From NCBI GenBank assembly GCA_900239685.1, contig OENT01000215.1:96221-160220 (forward strand): 64,000 nt of DNA, given 5' to 3'. The notes beneath the pieces were generated by a model. That model did no database searches. It was given only the letters and a program-made list of their open reading frames with translations, and was not told where the DNA came from. Numbering within the stretch: position 1 is the first letter of the stretch; every line of letters starts with the position of its first letter. Origin of the DNA: Rotaria macrura (lineage: Eukaryota; Rotifera; Eurotatoria; Philodinida; Philodinidae). Shown piece by piece: positions 10,881 through 22,600 of the stretch. Both the position numbers and the translations under genes were made by a program.

Positions 10881-11707
10881 AAAAGAGAAAAGTTTTATTT
10901 CGTTAATACTGCGCTAAAAGGTATCTATGCTGAACTCATAGATTTGTTACTGAATATTTTCTTTTCATCATAATTCATGATACTGGACAACAGTATAGTA
11001 TATATATATATATATATGTATTTTGGCATACCTTTTAAATAAACGAGAGCAAGAAAAAAATAATAAGAAACTAGAACCGCATGACTAACACAAGAAGTAT
11101 ATATAAATAAAACATTGACCCATACACACACGAATGTAACTCTTATTCAGTAAAACTGCTTATTTAAAGCTTAACATTTGGATATCTTGAACCAAAAATC
11201 GTTTTGTTTTTCTTCCGTCATATAGGATAGAAACAAGCATACTGTTCGACAGATATAGAGAGCAAGAATATTGATTGTGCATTGGCACGTATAAGATCAA
11301 ATATAAGAACACAACAAAGAAAACTATTCAAACGGGAAAGAACAGAAAAAATTGAATAAAAATATTAGTCATGTTTTATCTGAGTACATCAACAATAAAT
11401 GGAAATTTTCGTGGACTGCCAATTGCAGTTGAGAATGTATCAGTTGAGGATGTTATTGTTGTTTGATAATCACCAAAGACAAATCGAAAGCTAAACATAG
11501 GAGAGAAATATTCACAGAGCAAATTTCACATATGAACAAACGGATTATACAATAGCCACACTCGCACATGGACAAGCACATCGATTCTAATAATATACAA
11601 CAGTGATGAAAAAAAATACATCAAAATAATAAATTAATTTTAGAAAAATAGTGAAAAAGAAAAACAAGAGAAGCAATGAAAAAATAGATTATTTTGTGAT
11701 TTTTTTT
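10881..11707. other. Intergenic with a short TA microsatellite
   Basis: A run of about eleven TA units lies at 10997-11018. The remainder is AT-rich and holds nothing I can name. It probably includes the 3' untranslated region of the minus-strand RILPL-like gene. Confidence 0.4.
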
Positions 11708-14700
11708 CTAATCAGATGTTGGTGGTGAAAGCACAGGAATATCTCCTTTCGAAGATTTTCGATTGTTGCCGGAGCGACTTTCCGTTGAAAATCGTTTTGA
11801 TATTGAACTGTTTGATGAAACAGATGCAATAGATTTCGTTGAGTAGGATCGATCTCTAGCTAGCGTTGATGACTCAGTTGGTGCACTTGGCTCTGATGGT
11901 GAGGTTTTTTTTGTTAACGGAAACAATGATCGTAAACTGAAAATAAATAAATAAAACAACTACGAAAACAAAAAACCAAAAGCATTTCAGAAGACATAGC
12001 AACACATGATAAAACAAATTTTTTATTTCATTAAGGGTTAATGTATTAAAATTGCGGTTAGTAAGGAAATTAATTCTTTCTTTTATATCTCTTACACGTT
12101 CGTTGCTGATTTCAGAGTGACTGAGGATAGTCTGTAAACATATAAAACATGCAAATATACTTGAATAATAATTGTGGAAAACTTCCTGCACATAAATCAT
12201 GCATAAAAACAATAACGAACACATGAACCAATGCATGAGCATGAACGAATTGCATCCAGTCATGCCGTAAGCTTACCAATACGAAGCAACTGCGAAGCAA
12301 GCAATAGTAGGAAAGAATAAACAAATTTTTACACTGAAAGAAAATCATAGATACGGACTAGTGACAACAAATATTACGGGATAAATCATAACAAATAATA
12401 AATAGATGTGAATTTATAGATAAATATATACGTATTTAATTCTAGCGCGTCTAGATTAAGCAACTATAACTTATATATGATATTAACTTACAATTGTCGG
12501 ATTTTGGATTCATCACGTTTAAGACCAGATAATTTTTCTTCCGGTTCTAATGGAATCGGGCCTTCCACAGCTCCATTACCATCATCATCTTCGCTGAAAA
12601 AAAATTATATAAAGAAATTTAAATCTTTAAGTTATTCTATCGAATATTTTTGTTAACAAGTATTCAGTCTATTTTTTAAACACTACTTTCATATATACGT
12701 CATGTTTCTTTTGCTATGATTGATTCTCTACATCTGTTAATAACACAAGATTATCGTGTTAGAATTGAAAAAACTGATCTATCAGTGCGCCGGTAAAAGC
12801 GACTTGCATGATATGGAATATCAAGGAAATTAAGTATTAGATATTTCTGTTTTTAATGATCAAAACTAGCAACCATGATGATAGAGTGATTAATTAATGG
12901 AATGAATTAACTTTGAAATACTCTAAAGTGTATGCAGCCTTATTCTATAGAGCATGAAGCTTTCCATTGCTCATGGATGAATTTAACAATCAGTAGTTTG
13001 AGTTTTCTTTTGTCATTGATTTTCTTTTTATGAATGAATAGATGAAAATAGAATATCTAAGAAGAAATGTCGCTGATTGATCGAAATGATGTTTACATAA
13101 AAGAATCGTTTTTTAAAGTATTTTTCTTATTCTAAATGAAGAAGGCAACACATGAATTTTATACTTCCATTAGAAGATCCCAGAAATCTGTTTTAAATTG
13201 AAGAAGAATCACTCTTTTGAAGTATGCTAAGTATTTATCGTTGGTTGCTTGTTTTTTTTTCTTTTTCATTACTTTTCTTTAAATATTCTCAATTCTTCTT
13301 CCACTTCCATTAATTTTGTCTTTAAATCATTTCGTTCCCACAATACTTGACGTAATTCTTCGAGAGTAAATTTTGGTTGATTTGATTCTAAATTTGCTAT
13401 ATCATCGATTGGATTCTGAGAGAGAAAAAGGAAAATAATAATAGAATTTCATTGATAAATATATAGACTTTGTTTTCCTTTTTCGATGTACATACTGTAG
13501 GTGTAGTAGGACTTGTTAATTCATCACCAACACGATCTCTCATTTGATGAATAAAATTTTCTTTTTCTTTAAGCTGAACTTCTAAATCTAATTTTTCCAC
13601 CAATAATCTTTGTGATTGATTGGTTGTAAATGTATTCTTTTGACGTAATGTACAATTTAATTTACACATACGTTCAAGTTGAGCATGAATCTATTATTTC
13701 AAGAATAACAAAATACAACGAACGGAAATAATCAAAGTCTTAGAATAAGTTTGTCATTTCTTCTTTTTTCCAGGCACATGCCCGAAGCAAATACACTATT
13801 TAGCTGTTTTTTTTTCTCCTACATACCGCTTCCATGTCAAGGTTTTTTTGTGTTAATTCTTTATCTTTCGATTTCAACAAACGTTTGACTTTAACATTTT
13901 CTTCTGTTAAATTTTTAATACATTGAAGCTCTTCTCGTGTAATACCTAATTGAAATAGAAAATTTTCAAACAAAACAAAAAACATACAGTACAGTTAACA
14001 ATCAAACAAATCAATCATACTGATAGTTTCAACTGTATTATTCGAATCAGATTTACTATGTAAATCACTATGATGCTCAAGTTCATCGCGTAATCGTCGA
14101 TTTTCATCTTGTAATTTAGAAACAAGTGTCATTAAACTATCTGCCTAGTAAATGGAAGAAATTTTCATTTCAAAAACAACGTATTTCAGGGTTTTAATAT
14201 TTTCTACCTCTTTTCGCCATTGTTCTTCAACAACATCAAGTTCACGATCGAATTTCTCGCGTAATTCACGTGTTTCACTTTTTTCCGCTTCTAAACGTTC
14301 GATACGTGTTTTCATTTCAAGATATTCATCAGCTTCTTTTTCATTTTTTGCCGCTTGCAATTCAAGTAATTCAAGTATACGTATAACTTTAGGTACAAGA
14401 TCACGAATAGTTTCAGTTCCATATGCTAATAGAAATAAATATTTAATTTTTAATTAAAAATATATGAATATATACCTTCGATAATGCGTTCGAAATCTTT
14501 GCCTATTAACGCTGCTTCGTCGTATACATCAAGTACAGTTAAGTTTGTATGTTGTTGTCTCATTGGTGATGAACACGTCATTTTTCTTATGTGATCTATT
14601 GATTTTGTTGATACATGATGATTAGACTTTGGTATTGATCGAGAAAGATTATCAGGTTTTTGTGTGATGAAGCTAGGTAGATCTTCACTGGATGAAAACG

Positions 14701-15850
14701 AAGACAGATCTAATCAAATGAAAAATTATGACTATGGCGAGACGAGCAAGAAAAATAGAAGACATCGTGTTATACGATTGATCGAATGAATATTAAACTA
14801 CGTTTTCTTTCTTCAAATTGATCACTTTACTTTACTTTCATGTGCATCTCATATTCGTTTTTTTTTCTTTTGTCGCATCCTATTCGTTCGATAGTGATAT
14901 GTGTCAAACTTAATCTTTCTCTCTCCCTCTCTCAATATATATATATATAAAATGTTGCGCATAGAAATTAAAAAAGATAAAAAGAAAGAGGAAAAAAGGG
15001 ATCAACATCTGTATTAAGTGGGCTCTTGCCATCTGGAAGAACATACAAAAGAATAGATCGTCAAAACTTGTTTCTAAGGCATACAAAATAATTACGCCTA
15101 TTCTTCATGAAACTGTTACCAGCATTGGTTGCTTCTCGTAGAATCTAGTAGTTAATTTTTCTTTTTATCTTATTTTTTTGAAACTATCTATCTTTATTTT
15201 CCAGGAATGAACAATCTAATCTAATGATAACTACAAATAGAAAATAAAATGACGCCAATATTGACACAAAATTTGTGACATGACGTCGGAGCAAGTGCAT
15301 GCATATATAAGAAATGAGAGAAAAAAAAATAAAAATAAGATGAATGAACAGCACGTTCGATTGCTTGGTTCGGCTTGCTTTGTTCATCTATAGCGGATGA
15401 GAATGTGTAGGAGGGTGTACGAGAAAGAAATTGAATATAGAACCAATACTATCTATTCATTCGATGAATACTCCAGTGAATTGGTATAACAAATAACAAA
15501 AACAGAAAAGATGAAAAGGGTATGTCTTCACTTGAATAAAATTAAGGAAGAAGAATATCTGAGAACGAAACTGTCTAAATCAAGCAGGCACTGCTATTCA
15601 AGGAAAGAATGTCAAGTAATAGTTCACCAATTAAATAAACAGAATCTGCCATCTTGAATAAGAAAAAACGAACGAAAGAAGTTTTTCAACATGAATCATC
15701 GTTTCTTTCCTCATGATTAAATTTAATCGATATCGAAAGAAACGAAAAGAAAAGTCACAATTTGAAAGTTACTCGACCAATGTTTGTGATCATAAAAACA
15801 AGGAAGATCAATAGTGATTTATACTTACTGTTCGTGGAATTGCTTGTCAT
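11708..15850 (-). CDS. RILPL1-like: RILP-like Rab effector (RILPL1-type)
   Basis: Nine phase-consistent exons: 15850-15829, 14709-14476, 14425-14208, 14144-14021, 13945-13827, 13690-13496, 13415-13273, 12593-12492 and 11936-11708, coding for 461 residues. Residues about 60-130 are an RH1 domain (LTVLDVYDEAALIGKDFER, then LVPKVIRILELLE). A long coiled coil follows. Residues about 315-386 are an RH2 domain, with FTLEELRQVLWERNDLK, then GPIPLEPEEKLSGLKRDE and a KIRQ end. The C-terminus is Ser/Thr-rich. RH1 binds myosin Va or kinesin/dynein-type partners in relatives, and RH2 binds phospho-Rab8/10 or Rab34/36. In mammals RILPL1/2 act in ciliary membrane content control. The length fits RILPL1 (about 400 residues), not RILPL2 or the much longer JIP3/4, which share RH1-RH2. 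The first exon is only 22 nt of coding sequence. Confidence 0.88.
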
Positions 15851-16246
15851 TATAATATTGTAATGGAGAAAAATAAACCTCTTTCACCTGACACGAACCG
15901 TCTATATTAAATAGAAAAAGATAAAGTTTTTCTTCCATCACACATGGACAGGTAAAGAAACAAACCTTTGTTGTATCATCTATATTCTATTTCCGATGAT
16001 TCATCTGTTCGATATATTTACTGACATCTATTGCAAATCAAAAGAAGAAAATATAATATATGATTAAAAAGCACCATCTAATATTAATTTTTCTTTTTCG
16101 AATATGCAATTAGATCATAGTTATGCGATTATAATATTTTACGATTGGATTATCAACTCTTGATTATTTAGGCATTAAACATTTTGTTTAGATATTGAAA
16201 AAAATAGAGCATCTTTCATTAGAATAGGAATTAATTGTAAAATTCG
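15851..16246. promoter_or_regulatory. 396-bp head-to-head intergenic region (RILPL-like/FAF2-like)
   Basis: The start codons of the RILPL-like gene (minus) and the FAF2-like gene (plus) are only 396 bases apart and point away from each other. The two transcripts may therefore share a bidirectional promoter. I see no TATA box or defined factor site that I would name; the sequence is AT-rich with several poly-A/T runs. The role is inferred from geometry alone. Confidence 0.45.
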
Positions 16247-19200
16247 ATGATGGAGGTCGATGATCTCACTGATGAACAAAGCAATGCTCTGTCTCGCTTT
16301 CGAGTATGTCGATTTCAATGAATTAAATCAATTTCCTCAGCTATATGCATACGTATAAATATCTTTAGGAATTTACACATATAGATTCCGTTGAAACATG
16401 TCGTCAGTATTTAGAGGCACATGAATGGGATGTTGAACGTGCTATTGAAACAGCATTAATATCTAATTCTGATCTTCCATCAACCATAAACGATAATAGT
16501 GACGTATCAGTGGACACTACACCATCAGCACCGTCGACGCCTGAACCGATTATAGACGAGCCAGTTTCTACGCGAAGAATTATACCAAATAGAACACCGA
16601 CTAATGAAGATGATACCCAAAATTCTATTTTGTATGTATGAATTCAAAACATAGCTAATAATAGTCATCGATATGGCGATATTTTTTAGACGAATATTAC
16701 GTATACCAATATCATTTTTATATGCTTTTTATTTAAAAATTGAACCATTTATACCTTGGACAGTTTTTCGTTTTATTTTTTCATTCGGTAAAAATACTAA
16801 AGCCTTTTTTCTAGTGTTATTCATATTTACAATCTTTTTTTCTATTACATGTAGTTCAATCATTAGTATGGACTGGTAGGCCCACAGATCCTATAAGAGA
16901 AATAGATGAGTATTGTACGTATTTTGATAATCAATATGGTACACATCATCCACCATTTTATCGTGGAAAACTATCTCAGGTGATTTCTATTGTTTGATTC
17001 TTCTTTATGCAATTTTTTCTCTTCTTTTAGGCACTGCTAGATGCACAACGTGAAGTTCGTCTGTTATTTATTTATTTACATGAAAAAAATTCACCTTTAT
17101 GTGATCGATTTTGCAGGTATATTAATACACATATATTCTACTATAATTCTAATTAAATACAAAAAAGAGAATTATTTATAAAATTTTGGAAAATACATTA
17201 GTTTTATAGACCACAAAGGCATAATCTTTAATATATATGTAAAGATATGTGTATGTGATGAAATTGAACCGATTTATTCGCACTAACTTTTCTTTGCTTT
17301 ATCATTAATTATCATAAGTTTGTAATTGATTTAAATGAATATGTATTTATGATTAATGTCATCATTTTTAGTTCTATCCTATGATAGTTGTAGTGAGTAA
17401 TGTTTTTACTCCTAGTATCCGTTTCTGTCGGAAATAAATAATTAGTGTTAAATAAGATGGTGGCATGATATATTCCTAGTCTGTTCTTCATAAAGTTTGA
17501 TTAGATTATATTGAGAAAGATACAAAAATGATAAAGGTAACATATGCAACATGAAGATTTGTTTCATAGAGTAATTGTATCGTTAATCTTACTATGTAGT
17601 AGCAGAAAACCTTTTTATGGAAAAATATTCAAAAAATAATTTGTTGATTTTGTGTAAGACTTCATAGTTAATTTAAAACCCTTTTAGACGAACATTTATA
17701 GTTGGATTCATGTTTGATTACTCTTTTTCTTCAATACATATATAGTCATTCCTTATAAAGTAGTGATTAATTCCCTCAGAATTCATAACGAACTCTATAG
17801 TCTCTTGTTGACATTGAATTTTACGATATTTCAATGCGTGCACTTAATTGAAGGACAATATGACCTTGTCGTTATCTTACTGAACAAAAATACATGTTTG
17901 AAAAGATTCTTTCGTTCTAGTGAATCATCAGATTTCTAGTCAATGTTTTGTTTTTTGTTTTGATTTTAATAACGACTGTTTAATAGTTGAGTTGATCTCA
18001 TTGTGCAAATGAGTTTGACAAAAAATTAAATATTCTCTACACGCTGTCGTACGCCTATATCGAGCTTTTTCGGAAGAACTCGAATCTATGAACTTCATTA
18101 GACGCAATTATCTTCACTAATCCAATTTTTCAAGAGAATATCGTTCGAAAAAATATGAAGATAATTTATCTATTTCATGTTTTTCAATAGGGATCCTGTT
18201 GAATAGATTCTTAAAAATATCTTTCGTCAACTATTCATTAATCTAAAAACGTTTTACTTTTCTTTAGAGAAGTACTTTGCGAAGATGCTCTAAGATCGAC
18301 AATTGGTGATAACCTTTTATGGAGTACAAGTAGAGATACTCAAGAAGGGAATGATGGTAAGTCTTTTTCTTTCATGATTTATTTAGTCTCAATATTATTT
18401 TTTTAAATCTCAGCTAGTCGATCATTACGCACGAATTCATTTCCATGCTTTTGTATTGTTGCGCATCATGGTTCTCAACAAACTGTTCAACTTAAACTGG
18501 ATCATTACACAGGTACAGTAACATAGTCGTTCTCAACGAAACTACTTTATAAAGAAATATTTGATTTTAGATGCCGATGAATTTTTAGCTGAAATTATCA
18601 ATGGCGTTCAAAATGCTGATCAAGCATTACAATTTAATCGGTCAGTTAATGAAATTTTTCAAAGAAAATGACTGTTTGAAATATTTTAGAGATCAAAGAA
18701 ATTCGAGAAGTTCTCGAGATCGTCTCTTAGAAGAGCAGAATGCTGCCTATTTAGCTTCTGTTCGAGCGGACAAAGAAAAGGTTAGTTTTCTTCTCAAATA
18801 AGATTCTAGTTTTCATGTAAACGTACAAGAACGATTCGTTTTCGTCATTTGAAGGCTGAACAGCGTTTACGTGAAGAAAATGAACGACGCAAATTAGAAG
18901 AAGATCAGCGACGATTGCAAGAAGAAAGAGAAAACAAACTTAAGGTATAGCTTTGTTTTAGTTATCTAGAAGAATACAAAATCTTATTATTCTATGCTAT
19001 TTTCGCTTGTAGAAATTCACTGAATTTCGTGATGTCATTAAACAAAATTTTCCTGATGAACCAGCACCAACTGAAACCGATGCTATACAAGTATCGATAC
19101 GTTTACCGGCAAACGAACCAATACGTCGCCGTTTTCGTCGTTCTGATTCAGCGAAACTTTTATTTGAATTCGCTTGGACGAATGCAAATGTACCTGATCA

Positions 19201-19336
19201 TTTCGAATTATTATGGGGTTATCCACGTAAACGCTATCAATATGAACAAATAAATGATAAAAAAATTGGTGACCTAATGAATGGCAATACTGAAACATGT
19301 TATCTTGAACAGATAGATGAAGAAAATAATTTATAG
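16247..19336 (+). CDS. FAF2: FAF2/UBXD8-like UBA-UAS-UBX protein
   Basis: Eleven exons: 16247-16303, 16369-16631, 16690-16787, 16855-16979, 17031-17116, 18268-18356, 18414-18512, 18571-18640, 18690-18780, 18855-18944 and 19013-19336, coding for 463 residues (human FAF2 has 445). Order: a UBA fold (about 5-50, TDEQSNALSRFR...WDVERAIETAL), an acidic linker, a hydrophobic hairpin (about 105-140), a thioredoxin-like UAS domain (about 145-290), a Glu/Arg-rich coiled coil (about 296-356) and a UBX domain (about 370-455, VSIRLPANEP, RRRF and a GYPRKRY loop equivalent to FPR). FAF2 inserts in the ER and lipid-droplet membrane by its hairpin and recruits p97/VCP to ubiquitinated substrates in ER-associated degradation. 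The second ATG directly follows the first. Intron 5 is large (1.15 kb) and holds nothing I can name. Confidence 0.92.
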
Positions 19337-19652
19337 AGAGAGAAACAGAAATACAACAACAACATCAGGCACAATAGAAAAATCAATTGAATCCTAAAGC
19401 AGCAAGGTTTTTCTTTTATTTAATATAAGTTTCTTTTATGTGTATGACGTTTTTTCTTGTTTGTGCGCGTGAGAGAAAGTGAATGTATGTTCGTGTGAAA
19501 AAAAATCTAATAACATATTAAAAAAACAGAGAAAGAAGAACAGATTAATTTATATGATAATGAATATGAAAAACGACTAAGCAATGTTCAAAAAGAAAAC
19601 CAGAAACGATACATCCGTTGCTTTTTGTTTTTTTTTTTAAATTTACATTGAT
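19337..19652. other. Tail-to-tail 3' region of FAF2-like and papilin-like genes
   Basis: The stop codons of the two genes face each other 316 bases apart. This stretch must hold both 3' untranslated regions. It contains several A-rich and T-rich tracts, but no single clear polyadenylation signal on both strands. No other feature is seen. Confidence 0.5.
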
Positions 19653-22600
19653 TTAAAAAACAACATGTCGACGATTTCGTGGCTTGATAGATTTTTCTGG
19701 TGAATATTGACCGTGTTGAGAACATGTATGACAACAATAATCAAAGTATACATCACAAAAGTTATGCCGAAGTACAAGTTCACAGTTTGCAAAAGTTGGC
19801 TGATCTTCACATGTTGGTTCAATGCGAGTCTCTGTAATTAATTAGGCAAAATAAGTATATTTAATCAAATTAGAATTAGAAAATTAATTTCAATTTCATT
19901 ACCTTTTACTTCTAAGTATGCAACTTGAGTGACACTTTCTTTTTTATTCGTTGCATTACATACATAAGAACCTTGAAAAGAAAGAAAATTCAATAGAAAA
20001 ATTTCAAATAGCAGTCAAAATCACTGACGAAAGTCTTCAATGTGTGAAACTTAGAGCAAAATTTTCTAGATGAATTTCAACGCGTTACTACAACCTCGAA
20101 CAATCCAATGTACAAGTTCTAAAACTTGATTTCAATATTAATAGTAAGACTTCAGAGAATAAGATCATTCATATGATCAATGCTTATTACAAGTCCTAGG
20201 AACTTTAATGTAATAGTTATCGGCATCAATAGCAAACTAGAAACATCACAAAGTTATTTCTCAGACGTATAATGCATTATGAGAAGTTCATAGAAAATGG
20301 AACAACTTCTTCATCTTTTACTGTCGAATTATCAACTATTCGGATCAATATTAACTTAATATCAGGGGGGAAGGCGAGAAAGAAATACGTAACTCGAATA
20401 GTCTTTAGGCAATGTACAAGCAATCTATTGGAACAAACTTTTAAAAGTACACGAATGTCTCTTTGAACATCTAAACTTTACTTTCGACAGATAAAATCTC
20501 GATCAAAGAAAATACGCCAATAACATATCTAGCCTATGATCCATCCACAATGAATCTGAATGCAAATATTTCAGTTCATCTCTACATTGCAATAAATTTT
20601 CACTGCTTCTTCGTTTGTATATGACTCATCTCATACTGAGTAAGGTACAGATCGGTTTCTTGAAAATTATTTTCGATGACAGACAATCAACAACCTACTC
20701 TTCAGAGTCATTACTATTCTGATAATGATTTATTGTTTAGCAGTTATTTTCAAAAAGCGTAAGTTAAAATGAAATCAGTGTTTTGATGCATCAGAAGAAA
20801 AGGGAAGCATAAATGATATGGATTGGAGAAGTGAATTATTGAAAAAGGCATCCCGATTTAATCAGATTCTCTGTCTACACAGATCTAACAGTAGAACATC
20901 ATCGCCATCTTTCTAGGCATTATTCTTCGAAAGAAGCATTCATGATAGATAATTGTCAAGCTATCTCTACAAGCGAAGTCAATTCCCAAAAACAAGAACT
21001 CATAACTAATTAATAGAATTTTTTTAATATTACTCAAGACAAATGTATCATTTGTCATGAGATTTTATATCTTCCTGAATGAAAATAGTTTCACTCAATT
21101 CTAATTATAGCCATAGTGTAATTAGTAGCGGTTCAAGATATGTCTCAGATTGACTCAACATCAGCTCTAATCGCATTCTATTAGTAATTAAATGATGTCT
21201 TTCTCTTAAAATCAATGCTTCGATTAATTCTACCTGCGTCTTCTCGTTTATATGGATGAATAATTAATGATCCATCATTTTGAAGCGTTATACGAGTTGT
21301 ATTAAGTAAGGGAACATTGTTACGCATCCAAGTTACACGTGGTAGTGGATAACCTATATTGAAATGAGATGAAAGTTGATTTTTTAACGATAGAAATCCA
21401 AATTAAATGAAAATATTATTAACCTGTTGCTCGACATTGAAGTTTAGCTGTAAAACCAAGTTGATAAATTCGATTAATTGGATAAATATCAACTTTAATG
21501 GAATCTAAAGTAAACCAATTTAGTTGTGTTTTGTTTTAGTTTCAAAAGAAAATAAAATCATACCAAAAATTTCCAATTGCACATCTTTTATATCTTGTCC
21601 AAAGTCGTTAATTGCTCGACATGTATAAAGACCTTGATCTTCAAGTGTTACTTTTCTTATTAATAATGATTGATCTGTTAGTCTCTCAATTTTTCGTATT
21701 ATAATACCACTACTCATAGCATCATGAACTTGTAATTGTTGTCGTTCTTTATACCTAATATAAATTTCATCGACTAATCAAAAGAAAATCTATTCATTCA
21801 TTCATACAAACCAATAGATAACTGGCATTGGATAACCTTGCCGCAAGATACATGGTATTGTTACATTAGCATCGAATTGTGAAAATATATTTGTAATAGA
21901 ATTTTCAATTATTGGTTTGATACCTAAGGATGATTATGTATAAAATTGAAATACTACATCCTCTAGTACTAAATATTGACATAGAACCAATGTTTATTGA
22001 TTCAGACGAGTGTAAAAATAACTCACATTAATCCTATTCAGTACAAAATAACACTATAACGACATACCTCTTTTGTTTTTAAAAAGAAGAGGATTTATAT
22101 CAGATGAAATTCTTCAGTCTGCTAGAATATTTTTAGTGGTCTACCATAATTATGATCATGTTTTCCGGATAATCAAAGAATTCTTATACTTGAATAGATA
22201 TCATGATACATGAAACTAATTGTTCGTCGAATCGAAAGAATTACATAAGTACATTTGCTCGTGGGGAACTTGTCAATGTTGAAGGTTATCGATATTGAGG
22301 TTTAATAACACAATCAATGTCATTCAAATTTATTTATAGTTTTGAATCGGATAACAATTTAAATGTTCATCTTTGTTATTGAACTCGTATATATTTTGGA
22401 AGAAAATAAGGAATGTACTTTTAAATTGAAGTTTTATTGACTTTCGTCTGTGCCTCCGCCCCCCTCACCCTCCTTCGGTGTTCCTCTCTCCTCATTCCAA
22501 ACCATTGGGACAAGTTTTACAGTATTCTACCTTTTATGAACTATGTGAGTTTCACGTTTCAGTCTCCAGTGGACAGTATTAATAAAGTTTTTTTTCTCTT

